DNA from: Ruegeria haliotis
Lineage (GTDB): Bacteria; Pseudomonadota; Alphaproteobacteria; Rhodobacterales; Rhodobacteraceae
Reading direction: 5' to 3'
Length of the DNA stretch: 64,000 bases
Assembly (NCBI RefSeq): GCF_013377785.1
Contig: NZ_JABXWT010000007.1
Span: 62,001 to 126,000 of the forward strand
Shown: one piece after another, positions 25,032 through 33,177 of the stretch
Layout of the letters: each line of letters opens with the position of its first letter
How positions within the stretch are numbered: position 1 is the first letter of the stretch
Notes under the pieces: model-generated
Seen by the model: only the letters and a program-made list of their open reading frames with translations
Told to the model about the DNA's origin: nothing
Databases searched by the model: none
Made by a program: the position numbers and the translations under genes

Positions 25032-26249
25032 TCAAGGCCGGTGCGATACCGGGGTCTGGTCGGAACGTGGCCAAATCGCCAACGCTACGACAAGGCCGGG
25101 CACCGCAATGATGGTCATCCACGTCAGTGCGACGGTTACTCCGAACCGGGTCATCAGCCAACCAGCCAGCGGATAAAGCACCAGCCAACAGGCGTGAGAC
25201 AGTGTGAACTGAGCGGCAAAGACGGCAGGCCGGTCCTCGGGCCGGGCGGATCGTGTTAGTAGTCGGCCCGATGGTGTGAGGGTCACGGAATACCCGAACC
25301 CCACACACGCCCAAAGTGCCGTCAGCAGCATCAAAGACATTGAACCGATTGTCAAAACTGCCGATGTGGCCATCGCCACCGTTCCAATTGCGGCGCCCAC
25401 CATCATGACCCGGCGGTCTTCAAACCTATCCAGAAGGGGTGGCAAGGAAAAAGCGGCCAACATGGAACCGCCACCAAAGCCCGCCAGTGCAATCGCCACG
25501 GCGCTTTCGGACAATCCCAGATCAGTGCGTACGATCACCACTGTGTTGACGATGACCATCGCGCTCAGCGCGGCAGCAGTCCAGCTGAGGGCCAGCAACC
25601 CGCGCAAGCGAGGCGTGGCGAGGTACAGGCGGATTCCGCGCGTAGTGCGATCATAGATACCCCTTCGTTCGGTCGCCTTGGGCGAGGGCAGGACAACGGA
25701 CACCACCAAAAGCGCTGAGGCCACGAACCCCAGGCTGGTCCCCAGGAACAGGGTATCGAAGCTGACAAAGATCAGTAGCGCCGCCGCCAGTATCGGGCTC
25801 AGCAAGCTTTCCATATCGACCGCCAGTCGGGACAGGGACAGGGCGCGCGTATAGTCATGTTCGTCCGTAAGGACATCGGGGATCGTGGCCTGAAACGCGG
25901 GGGTGAACCCGGCGGATGCGGATTGCAACACAAAGATCAGGACGTAGACCTGCCAGATTTCGGTTACGAAGGGCAGACAGAGCGCGACGGTCGCGCGCAC
26001 CAGATCCAGTATCACCAGCATCTTGCGCCGGTCGAGCTGTTGGGCGAAGGCTGCCGCCAAGGGCGCAATTCCGACATAGGCTACCATTTTGATGGTTAAT
26101 GCGGTGCCCAACACTAGCCCTGCGGAAGCTCCGGCCAGATCATAGGCCAAAAGTCCCAGGGCGATCGTGGCCAGACCAGTCCCCGTCAGAGCAACAATTT
26201 GCGCCGCCAGCAGGTGGCGATAAGTACGGTTTTGCAGAATGCCGAGCAT
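25032..26249 (-). CDS. MFS transporter, probable exporter
   Basis: A 405-residue major facilitator protein with 12 predicted membrane helices and a basic cytoplasmic loop near residue 190-210 (LPSPKATERRGIYDRTTRG). It starts 3 bp after the CsoR-type repressor gene, so the pair is an operon. The pairing suggests export of a metal ion or metal-linked compound, similar in principle to the NreB nickel exporters, which are also MFS proteins. The substrate is not deducible from sequence alone. Confidence 0.88.
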   Translation of the reverse strand: MLGILQNRTYRHLLAAQIVALTGTGLATIALGLLAYDLAGASAGLVLGTALTIKMVAYVGIAPLAAAFAQQLDRRKMLVILDLVRATVALCLPFVTEIWQVYVLIFVLQSASAGFTPAFQATIPDVLTDEHDYTRALSLSRLAVDMESLLSPILAAALLIFVSFDTLFLGTSLGFVASALLVVSVVLPSPKATERRGIYDRTTRGIRLYLATPRLRGLLALSWTAAALSAMVIVNTVVIVRTDLGLSESAVAIALAGFGGGSMLAAFSLPPLLDRFEDRRVMMVGAAIGTVAMATSAVLTIGSMSLMLLTALWACVGFGYSVTLTPSGRLLTRSARPEDRPAVFAAQFTLSHACWLVLYPLAGWLMTRFGVTVALTWMTIIAVPGLVVALAIWPRSDQTPVSHRP

Positions 26250-26252
26250 TGA

Positions 26253-26516
26253 TCACAAATACTTCGTGATGGTTTTGAAGTCTTCGACATTCGACGCTTC
26301 GTTTTCGCCCTGAGGCGTCAGACAATGATCGATATGATCGTGGATCAGAACACGTTTTGCATTGGTTATTGCTTTTTCGACTGCAAAAAGTTGTTGGGCG
26401 ATATCCGAACAAGGTGCCTGATCTTCAAGCATTGTGATGACTTTTGCCAAGTGCCCATGCGCTCGCTTTAGGCGCGCGGTGATCTGAGGGTGAGACTGAT
26501 GTGTGTGATTCTTCAT
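26253..26516 (-). CDS. CsoR/RcnR-family metal-responsive repressor
   Basis: An 87-residue all-helical repressor. It carries Cys36, His61 and Cys65, the ligand set of copper sensor CsoR, plus an N-terminal His cluster (His4, His6, His9) as in nickel/cobalt sensors RcnR and InrS. Metal binding would release it from DNA. A palindrome with a G/C tract overlaps its own leader (26521-26545), consistent with autoregulation. It is cotranscribed with the MFS exporter. Confidence 0.9.
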   Translation of the reverse strand: MKNHTHQSHPQITARLKRAHGHLAKVITMLEDQAPCSDIAQQLFAVEKAITNAKRVLIHDHIDHCLTPQGENEASNVEDFKTITKYL

Positions 26517-26520
26517 GCTT

Positions 26521-26545
26521 TATCCCTATCCTCCCCATAGGGATA
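26521..26545. promoter_or_regulatory. Operator palindrome for the CsoR-type repressor
   Basis: Perfect 9-bp arms TATCCCTAT and ATAGGGATA flank a 7-bp C-rich centre. The site starts 5 bp upstream of the repressor ATG and overlaps its ribosome-binding region. Flanked G/C tracts of this type are the recognition pattern of the CsoR/RcnR family. Confidence 0.7.
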
Positions 26546-26650
26546 AAATCAAGTTTGGCGGCATCGGTTGGCCGGTGCCCAGCCGACAGCGTTGAGTTTG
26601 TGTGCCAAACCTCCTATCTCGGGGTCGATACGGCTCAAAGGAACATTCGC

Positions 26651-27265
26651 GTGGCGAACCACTTGTACAAAAATGATCTGCCGGACGGGTTGGATATGGG
26701 TCCTGTTGTGGCCATTGATTGCGAAACCATGGGTTTGAATCCGCACCGAGATCGACTCTGCGTGATTCAGATGTCAGGCGGCGACGGCAACAGCCACATC
26801 ATTCAGGTGGAAAAGGGGCAGACCGCTGCGCCGAACCTGTGCGCTATGCTGGAAAATCCGGATGTGCTGAAGCTGTTCCATTTCGGGCGTTTCGATATCG
26901 CCGCGATGTACAATGCCTTTGGCGCCTTGGCTGCACCGGTCTATTGCACCAAGATCGCCAGCCGTCTGGTGCGGACCTATACTGACCGACATGGGCTGAA
27001 GAACCTGTGTCAGGAACTGATTGGCGTCGATATTTCCAAACAACAGCAGATGAGCGATTGGGGGGCGGAATCCCTGACCGAGGCCCAATTGGATTATGCG
27101 GCGTCCGACGTGCTTTACCTGCACCGCTTGCGGGATGAGTTGAACAAACGGCTGGCCCGTGAGGATCGGATCGAAATGGCGCAGGCCTGTTTTGATTTCC
27201 TGCCGATGCGTGCGAAACTGGACCTCGCAGGCTGGCCCGAAACGGATATTTTTGCGCACTCATGA
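26651..27265 (+). CDS. RNase D-like 3'-5' exonuclease
   Basis: A 204-residue DEDDy exonuclease. The start is taken as GTG at 26651 with AAAGGA upstream; the open frame extends to 26501 but would overlap the metal-repressor leader. Exo I (IDCETMGL, Asp23 and Glu25), Exo II (LFHFGRFDIAAM) and Exo III (YAASDVLYLHRL) motifs are all present. There is no HRDC domain, so this is the short form often found in alphaproteobacteria. Its stop overlaps the kdsD start (ATGA). Confidence 0.9.
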   Translation: MANHLYKNDLPDGLDMGPVVAIDCETMGLNPHRDRLCVIQMSGGDGNSHIIQVEKGQTAAPNLCAMLENPDVLKLFHFGRFDIAAMYNAFGALAAPVYCTKIASRLVRTYTDRHGLKNLCQELIGVDISKQQQMSDWGAESLTEAQLDYAASDVLYLHRLRDELNKRLAREDRIEMAQACFDFLPMRAKLDLAGWPETDIFAHS

Positions 27266-28230
27266 CTGACAATGAATCATTTCTGAAAACCGCGCGACAG
27301 GTCATCACGGATGAAGCCCGCGCGCTGGATGTTCTGGCCGAAAGCCTGGGTGAAGACTTTGCCGAAGCCGTGCAGCTGATTTTGCAGGCGCCGGGTCGCA
27401 TCATCATCAGTGGAATCGGAAAATCCGGCCATATTGGGCACAAGATCGCGGCAACGCTGGCCAGCACGGGCACGCCAGCCTATTTCGTGCACCCGGCCGA
27501 GGCGAGCCACGGTGATCTTGGCATGGTGTCCAAGGGCGACGTTGTTCTGGCGATCTCGAATTCGGGTGAGGCGCCCGAGCTGGCCAATCTGTTGGCCTTT
27601 ACCCGCCGCTTTGGCATTCCGCTGATCGGGTTGTCGAGCAAGCCTGAAAGCACCCTGATGAAGCAGGCGGATGTGCATCTGCTGATTCCGTCTCTGGGTG
27701 AGGCTTGCGGTTTTGGCATGGTGCCGTCGATCTCGACGACACTCACGCTCGCGATGGGGGATGCGCTGGCGATTGCGCTGATGAAATATCGTGACTTCAA
27801 GCCTGAGGATTTCCGTGCCTTCCACCCTGGCGGCAAGCTGGGTGCGCGGCTCAGCACCGTGCAGGATCTCATGCATACCGGTGCAGCGCTGCCCCTTGTG
27901 GCTGCTGACACTCCGATGAGCGGCGCTCTGATCGAGATCAGCCAGAAAGGGTTCGGTGTGGCAGGTGTCACCGATGCAAAGGGCCGACTGGCGGGCATCA
28001 TTACTGACGGAGACTTGCGACGCCACATGGATGGGCTGCTGGACAAAACGACCGAAGAAGTCATGACCCAAAACCCTACGACTATCTCACCGGGGGCTTT
28101 GGCCGAAGAGGCGGTAGCGATCATGAACGATCACAAGATCACATCCTTGTTTGTCGTTGATCCGGACGCGGCGGGACAGGCGCAAGGGCTGCTGCACATC
28201 CATGACTGCTTGCGCGTCGGATTGGGCTGA
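27262..28230 (+). CDS. kdsD: Arabinose-5-phosphate isomerase KdsD
   Basis: Converts ribulose 5-phosphate to arabinose 5-phosphate, the first step to Kdo for LPS. The 322-residue protein has an SIS domain (about 35-170; GIGKSGHIGHKIAATLASTGTPA and SNSGEAPEL) and two CBS domains (about 200-320). Its place upstream of lptC-lptA-lptB supports the LPS role over a capsule or gut-type isomerase. Confidence 0.94.
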   Translation: MTDNESFLKTARQVITDEARALDVLAESLGEDFAEAVQLILQAPGRIIISGIGKSGHIGHKIAATLASTGTPAYFVHPAEASHGDLGMVSKGDVVLAISNSGEAPELANLLAFTRRFGIPLIGLSSKPESTLMKQADVHLLIPSLGEACGFGMVPSISTTLTLAMGDALAIALMKYRDFKPEDFRAFHPGGKLGARLSTVQDLMHTGAALPLVAADTPMSGALIEISQKGFGVAGVTDAKGRLAGIITDGDLRRHMDGLLDKTTEEVMTQNPTTISPGALAEEAVAIMNDHKITSLFVVDPDAAGQAQGLLHIHDCLRVGLG

Positions 28231-28241
28231 GGGAGGCTGAG

Positions 28242-28841
28242 GTGGACCGATATTCCCGCATGGTGCAGTTCCTCAAGGTGCTGCTGCCGCTTGCGGCAAT
28301 TCTGATGCTGTCCACTGTCTTTCTGTTGTCGCGCAGCATTGAAACCAACGTCTCGGTTCCGTTCACGCAACAAGACATTGACGAACGTCTCGCGGGGCAG
28401 GTGGTCACGCAGCCAAATTATCGCGGCACCACCCGCAAAGGCGAGGATGTCCAGATCGAGGCCACACAGGCCACGCAGGGCACCAACGGCTCTGTCCCAA
28501 CGGCGTCAGAGTTTCAGGGTCGCTTCGGGCTGTTGAGCGGCGGGATTATCACACTGGACTCGAATTCGGGTCTGATCCGGCCCGACCAAGGGACAGCAAC
28601 CTTTGTCGGAGATGTGGTCATCACCACCACCGACGGCATTCAGGTCACAACGGATCTCCTCAATACATCGCTGGACGAAATTCGGGGCGACACACCGGGA
28701 CAGGTGAACGGAACCGGAGTTATCGGTGATTTTTCAGCGGGTCGAATGACGTTTGGAACTGAAAAAAAGGACGGCCCGGTCCATATTCTTTTTACAGATG
28801 GCGTGAAGCTGGTATATGAGCCAACAAAAGCAGAAAGATAA
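28242..28841 (+). CDS. lptC: LPS export protein LptC
   Basis: LptC passes LPS from the LptBFG transporter to LptA. The 199-residue protein starts with GTG (GGGAGGCTGAG upstream), has one N-terminal membrane helix (about 13-30) and a periplasmic beta-jellyroll. It is separated from kdsD by 11 bp and from lptA by 3 bp. Confidence 0.88.
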   Translation: MDRYSRMVQFLKVLLPLAAILMLSTVFLLSRSIETNVSVPFTQQDIDERLAGQVVTQPNYRGTTRKGEDVQIEATQATQGTNGSVPTASEFQGRFGLLSGGIITLDSNSGLIRPDQGTATFVGDVVITTTDGIQVTTDLLNTSLDEIRGDTPGQVNGTGVIGDFSAGRMTFGTEKKDGPVHILFTDGVKLVYEPTKAER

Positions 28842-28844
28842 CCT

Positions 28845-29336
28845 GTGTTCAATTTTCGTTTAGTCCTTTTGTGTCTTGCCCTGGTAACGGGTGCTGTTTC
28901 TGCAACTGCGCAGGAAACGCAGGTGGCGTTCGGTTCCACCAAAGCCGACCCCAGCCAACCGGTCGAGGTGACCTCGGACACCCTCAATGTGAATCAGGAA
29001 GACGGTTCGGCCGAGTTTGTCGGCAACGTGATCGTCATTCAGGGCGAAATGCGGCTGACCGCCGCCCGGGTTCTTGTGATCTACAACCAGGAACGCTCGG
29101 CCATCGAACGGATGGAGGCGACCGAAGATGTGGTTCTGGTCAGCCCACCCGATGCAGCCGAGGGCGATTGGGCGGAATACACCATCGATTCCGGTGTTAT
29201 CGTGATGAAGGGGAACGTGTTGCTGACACAAGGTCCCAGCATCATCAGCGGCGATCAGATGATCGCGAACCTGACAACGGGCACTGCAACCATGGCAGGC
29301 CGGGTCAAGACGATTCTGCAGCAAGGCAACAACTGA
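28845..29336 (+). CDS. lptA: LPS transport periplasmic protein LptA
   Basis: LptA forms the periplasmic bridge for LPS. The 163-residue protein starts with GTG, carries a Sec signal peptide (residues 1-20, cleaved near VSATA) and an OstA-like beta domain (VTSDTLNVNQEDGSAEFVGNV). Its stop overlaps the lptB start (TGATG). Confidence 0.92.
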   Translation: MFNFRLVLLCLALVTGAVSATAQETQVAFGSTKADPSQPVEVTSDTLNVNQEDGSAEFVGNVIVIQGEMRLTAARVLVIYNQERSAIERMEATEDVVLVSPPDAAEGDWAEYTIDSGVIVMKGNVLLTQGPSIISGDQMIANLTTGTATMAGRVKTILQQGNN

Positions 29337-30094
29337 TGGCCCGACCCAATCTCTCAGTTGCTGAAGGCAGTTCGGGCCTCAGGATTGAAAAGCTGCGCAA
29401 ATCCTACCGAAAGAAGACCGTGATCCGCGAGGTCTCGATGACGCTCGACCGATCCGAGGTTGTGGCGTTGCTGGGGCCTAACGGCTCGGGCAAGACCACG
29501 ACATTCTATTCCGTGGCTGGGCTGGTGTTTCCTGAAGCGGGCAGCGTCACGATTGACGGGCAAAATGTCACGACCCTGCCAATGTACCGCCGCGCGCGTA
29601 TGGGCATTGGGTATTTGCCGCAGGAGATGTCGATCTTTCGCGGTATGAGCGTCGAAGACAATATCGCCGCCGTTTTGGATATTACCGTCAGCCACCCCCA
29701 CCGCCGCAAAGAACGGCTGGAGGAACTGCTGTCGGACTTCTCGATCGAACATCTGCGCCGCGCACCAGCGTTAGCCCTGTCAGGTGGGGAACGCCGCCGG
29801 GTTGAAATTGCGCGCTGCCTGGCCGCCGATCCGAAATACCTGTTGCTGGATGAGCCTTTTGCCGGTGTCGATCCGATCAGCGTTGGGGATATCCGGCATC
29901 TGGTGGCAGATCTTAAAAAACGCGGTATCGGTGTTCTGATCACTGACCACAACGTGCGGGAAACGCTGGAAATCGTCGACCGCGCCTACATCCTGCATGA
30001 CGGTCAGGTGCTGATGTCGGGCACACCTGACGAAGTTGTCGAAAACGAAAATGTGCGCCGCGTGTATCTGGGCGAAAACTTCCGAATTTCATGA
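29336..30094 (+). CDS. lptB: LPS export ABC ATPase LptB
   Basis: LptB powers LPS extraction from the inner membrane. The true start is ATG at 29336; the frame is open upstream through lptA but that is a shadow. The 252-residue protein has Walker A GPNGSGKTT (47-55), the signature LSGGERRRVEIARCL and Walker B LLLDEPFAG. Length and the PLYRRARMGIGYLPQE-like segment fit LptB. Confidence 0.96.
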   Translation: MARPNLSVAEGSSGLRIEKLRKSYRKKTVIREVSMTLDRSEVVALLGPNGSGKTTTFYSVAGLVFPEAGSVTIDGQNVTTLPMYRRARMGIGYLPQEMSIFRGMSVEDNIAAVLDITVSHPHRRKERLEELLSDFSIEHLRRAPALALSGGERRRVEIARCLAADPKYLLLDEPFAGVDPISVGDIRHLVADLKKRGIGVLITDHNVRETLEIVDRAYILHDGQVLMSGTPDEVVENENVRRVYLGENFRIS

Positions 30095-30346
30095 GCTTGC
30101 GCGGGTTTGCGCCGGCTGCATGCCGGAAATCGCGTATATACACACCTGTTTTGATTGACTCTCCCGCCGTCTCTTGCCTCAATTGGGATATGGCATTTCC
30201 TCGGTTCCAGACAGGATCTCGATGTCCCTTCGGTGAAGGGCTAGAACAACGGCAACCGCAGAAAATGTCGATACCCCCCACCCGATAAAAACAAGTTCGT
30301 CACGTGATGTGACGTCAGAATGGGTGTGAATTGTGAAGGAGATCAC

Positions 30347-30910
30347 ATGCGTTACCAAATCAGCGGAAAACAGATCGACATCGGCGCGGCCCTGCAAACC
30401 CATGTGCAGACCGAGCTGGGCGAGGTCGTGGGCAAATATGCTCAGCGTCCGACAGACGCCAACGTCGTCTTTTCCCGTTCAGCGCATGAATATGTATGCG
30501 AAACCACAGTGCATCTTTCCACGGGTCTGACGGCGCAGGCCAAGGCCCACGCAACCGAAATCTATGCGGCGTTCGAGGGCTGCTGCGCCAAGATGGAAAC
30601 CCAACTGCGCCGCTACAAGCGCCGCCTCAAGGACCATCACAAGGATCGGTCCGAACCGGTTGAACTCTTTGGGGCGTCCTCTTATATCCTCGCCTCTGAC
30701 GAATCGGATACGGCCGCCGAACCGGAATCGCTGCAGCCCATGATTGTGGCTGAGATGGAAACAAAGATCCCATCGCTCAGTGTTGGTGAGGCCGTCATGC
30801 AGATGGAACTTGCTGGTGCTCCGGTACTGGTGTTCAGAAATGAAAACAAGGACGGGTTGAATGTCGTATATCGTCGGGAAGACGGTAATATCGGCTGGAT
30901 CGATCCGTAA
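30347..30910 (+). CDS. hpf: Ribosome hibernation promoting factor, long form
   Basis: Binds the 30S decoding centre and dimerises ribosomes in stationary phase. ATG at 30347 (MRYQISGKQIDIG) has GAAGGAG upstream. The 187-residue protein has the S30AE domain (1-100) and, after a linker, the C-terminal dimerisation domain (about 130-187; ETKIPSLSVGEAVMQMELAGAPVLVFRN). Found between lptB and ptsN without the rpoN gene that is usual at this place in many proteobacteria. Confidence 0.95.
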   Translation: MRYQISGKQIDIGAALQTHVQTELGEVVGKYAQRPTDANVVFSRSAHEYVCETTVHLSTGLTAQAKAHATEIYAAFEGCCAKMETQLRRYKRRLKDHHKDRSEPVELFGASSYILASDESDTAAEPESLQPMIVAEMETKIPSLSVGEAVMQMELAGAPVLVFRNENKDGLNVVYRREDGNIGWIDP

Positions 30911-30969
30911 CAGGCAATGATAACAAGGCAGGCCCCTGCGCGGCAGGGGCATTGCCATGGAGCGTGATC

Positions 30970-31434
30970 ATGGAGCTTTCGAGCATACTGAAGCCCGAAG
31001 CAGTACGTGTGTTGTCCGCCGCTTCCAGCAAGAAGCGGTTGTTTCAGGAAATCGGCGAAGTTGCGGCCGCTACTCTGGGTCTTGAGGCTCAGATCGTGGT
31101 CGATTGCCTGTTGGAACGCGAAAGCCTCGGACCCACAGGCGTGGGCCATGGCGTAGCGTTGCCGCACGCCCGCCTGTCCGAGCTTGAAGCGGTCTCGGGT
31201 GTGTTTGTGATGCTGGAGAAACCTATCGATTTCGGATCGGTCGACCGTCAACCGGTGGATATCGCGTTTTCCTTGTTTGCGCCTGAAGAAGCAGGCGTCG
31301 ATCATCTGAAGGCTTTGGCGCTGGTGTCCCGGACACTGCGCGACACCTCGGTTTGTGCCAAGCTTCGGGCGAACCCTGATCCGGTCAAGCTTTACGCGAT
31401 TCTGACCGAAGCTCAGTCGATGCAGGCGGCGTGA
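30970..31434 (+). CDS. ptsN: PTS IIA-Ntr protein PtsN
   Basis: Phosphorylated regulatory protein of the nitrogen phosphotransferase system. ATG at 30970 (MELSSILKPEAVRVL) is preferred to the open frame at 30952. The 154-residue protein has the active His66 in GVALPHARL and covers the whole EIIA-fructose/mannitol domain. A strong terminator follows. Confidence 0.94.
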   Translation: MELSSILKPEAVRVLSAASSKKRLFQEIGEVAAATLGLEAQIVVDCLLERESLGPTGVGHGVALPHARLSELEAVSGVFVMLEKPIDFGSVDRQPVDIAFSLFAPEEAGVDHLKALALVSRTLRDTSVCAKLRANPDPVKLYAILTEAQSMQAA

Positions 31435-31445
31435 ACCCCTGAAAC

Positions 31446-31476
31446 AAAAAAGCCCCCGAAATCCGGGGGCTTTTTT
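31446..31476. terminator. Bidirectional terminator after ptsN
   Basis: A 7-bp stem of AGCCCCC and GGGGGCT with a 7-base loop, flanked by an A-run on the left and six T on the right, so it can serve ptsN and the convergent CAP-domain gene. Confidence 0.92.
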
Positions 31477-31496
31477 GTATCCAGAGGTGGCGCTGA

Positions 31497-32012
31497 TCAG
31501 CCACCACTTCCCATTTCCAATGTCCACCAGATTTTGCCGCCACCCTCTTGGTGCCAGGCAAAGCCCATTTGTGTAGCCTTTGGATCCATGATGACCGATC
31601 GCGGTCCTGACTCCTGCATCCACGCAGCCAGTGTCTCGGTCTCGGTTTCATAGGTTTCCGAAATTGCCTCACCCAGGAACGTCCCGTAATATCCGACACG
31701 CGCGGCCCGATCTATCGGCGAAGAGCCGTCGGAACCAAAGTGCCAGGGGCGATTTTGCCGGGCCATATCCTTGGCGTGCGTAGCCGCCGCCGCATTCAGC
31801 TGTGAATTCAGTTGAACAGATTGCAGCCCTTGCGCCTGCCGCAGCGCGTTGACCGAATCAAGCATGCGAAACTGAAGTTTTTCGGGATTACCCCGAATCT
31901 TGTAGACCGTCGGCAGTGGACGACCGTCAGAGCCATATGTCGGGGTGGAACTATCCGTACATGCCGCCAGAGCGACAAAGCAAATCAATAGTAAAGAAAG
32001 GATACGCGTCAT
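31497..32012 (-). CDS. CAP-domain lipoprotein
   Basis: A 171-residue protein of the CAP (SCP/PR1) superfamily. ATG at 32012 (MTRILSLLLICFVALAAC) gives a clean lipoprotein signal with lipobox ALAAC. The domain (about 45-171) has typical segments NALRQAQGLQSVQLNSQLNAAAATHAKDMARQN and WMQESGPRSVIMDPKATQMGFAW. Upstream in-frame codons to 32069 are less likely. It is presumably anchored to a membrane; its function is unknown. Confidence 0.85.
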   Translation of the reverse strand: MTRILSLLLICFVALAACTDSSTPTYGSDGRPLPTVYKIRGNPEKLQFRMLDSVNALRQAQGLQSVQLNSQLNAAAATHAKDMARQNRPWHFGSDGSSPIDRAARVGYYGTFLGEAISETYETETETLAAWMQESGPRSVIMDPKATQMGFAWHQEGGGKIWWTLEMGSGG

Positions 32013-32181
32013 GATCGACCTGATTATTGTGTCAATTACGGGCATAGCGCGCCTGACAGTCCGGAGCAAACGTGCAATGGCTATAACTTGCGTGATTCTG
32101 CCGGTTTGATTTGCGACTGAAGCATTCTGGCAATAAAATGGGTCAGATTTTCAGTTTCGTCTTAGAAAAGGACCGCCTGTC

Positions 32182-32781
32182 ATGGTCAAGAAATGCATTT
32201 CCCCTTCGAGCCGCCGTGGGTTTCTGGTCGGCGCGTCGGCCCTGTTGGCATCACCTGCGATTGCGCAATACACCCCGGGGGATCCTCTGAGACCCGCGCC
32301 CGAACTGGAACCGGCTGTCCGTCGCAATGTTTCGGGTTTCCGGGCCCTAGACTGGCAGACCTACTTCTCGAACACCCGGAATGGAGCCATTCTGGTCGAT
32401 ACGGTATCTCGGGCGCTGCATTATTGGTCAGATGACCAATCCGTGTACAAACTATACCCATCTTCGGTGCCATTGACCGAAGAAATGACGCGTCGCGGGC
32501 GTACAAGCGTCATTCGGAAGGTCGACGGCCCAAGTTGGGCACCTACCCCATCGATGAAGAAAAGAAATCCCGAATGGCCGGATTACATTCCACCCGGACC
32601 AGATAACCCATTGGGAACGCATGCTTTATATTTGGGTTGGAAATATTACCGCATCCATGGAACGCATGACACGCGCAAGATCGGACGAAGGTCGTCCAAT
32701 GGCTGCATCGGTCTGTTCAATGAGGATATCGCCGAGCTGTTTTCTATGGCGAAAGTCGGCACGCAAGTGTTGCTAATTTGA
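32182..32781 (+). CDS. L,D-transpeptidase (ErfK/YbiS/YkuD type)
   Basis: Exported enzyme that makes 3-3 peptidoglycan crosslinks or attaches proteins to the wall. The 199-residue protein has a Tat-like signal (SRRGFLVGASALLASPAIA), then a YkuD domain with His159 (YRIHGTHD) and catalytic Cys175 (SSNGCIGL). The Arg that usually follows two residues after the Cys is Gly here. The gene has a 169-bp divergent gap to the CAP-domain lipoprotein. Confidence 0.9.
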   Translation: MVKKCISPSSRRGFLVGASALLASPAIAQYTPGDPLRPAPELEPAVRRNVSGFRALDWQTYFSNTRNGAILVDTVSRALHYWSDDQSVYKLYPSSVPLTEEMTRRGRTSVIRKVDGPSWAPTPSMKKRNPEWPDYIPPGPDNPLGTHALYLGWKYYRIHGTHDTRKIGRRSSNGCIGLFNEDIAELFSMAKVGTQVLLI

Positions 32782-32920
32782 CGACATTTTCGCGCACGAA
32801 CCCGCTTGCGGCGCAAGTTGCAATTGCAATCCCGGCGCATTGCTGATTAGAAAAAACCACGAGGTAAGTCTTAGGTGTGTGGTTCCGGGTAAAGGAATCG
32901 CGCAAATTCTGGAGGTTAAT

Positions 32921-33103
32921 ATGAAAAAACTCGTTCTCGCCGCTGCTCTGACTGCTGCTGCTTCGACGGCTTATGCCGGTAACTTGGAAGAGCCGATTGT
33001 TGAAGCACCTGTCGTTGTTGAAGAAACTCAAGGTTCTTCGCAGGGCATCCTGCTGCCGCTGATTCTGCTGGTCGTTGTTGCCGCAGCTGTTGCAGCAAGC
33101 TAA
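32921..33103 (+). CDS. Small exported membrane protein (60 aa)
   Basis: A 60-residue protein starting at ATG 32921 with GGAGG 7 bp upstream. A Sec signal peptide (MKKLVLAAALTAAASTAYA) is followed by a short acidic segment and a C-terminal hydrophobic helix (GILLPLILLVVVAAAVAAS). Its own strong terminator follows, which suggests an abundant single-gene transcript. I recall similar short proteins near ferrochelatase in roseobacters, sometimes misnamed ferrochelatase; the function is unknown. Confidence 0.8.
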   Translation: MKKLVLAAALTAAASTAYAGNLEEPIVEAPVVVEETQGSSQGILLPLILLVVVAAAVAAS

Positions 33104-33124
33104 TTCGACGAGCGTTATCCAGAG

Positions 33125-33156
33125 AAAAGGCGGTGGATCTTTCCACCGCCTTTTTT
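33125..33156. terminator. Bidirectional terminator after the 60-aa gene
   Basis: A perfect 13-bp stem (AAAAGGCGGTGGA and its complement) with a 4-base loop and a T-run on each strand, 22 bp from the convergent hemH stop. Confidence 0.92.
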
Positions 33157-33177
33157 CACACCTGATTGGTGCCTGTC

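Noticed and set aside
28871..29335. N-terminal extension of LptB
   Set aside because: This part is lptA in another frame; the LptB family starts near MARPNLSVAE at 29336.
30298..30314. Inverted repeat CGTCAC-N5-GTGACG before hpf as a specific operator
   Set aside because: Only 6-bp arms and no known regulator match; mentioned in the rpoN finding but not called as a feature.
32818..32829. Perfect 12-bp palindrome TTGCAATTGCAA before the 60-residue gene
   Set aside because: Short and A+T-rich at its centre; chance is likely and no regulator is adjacent.
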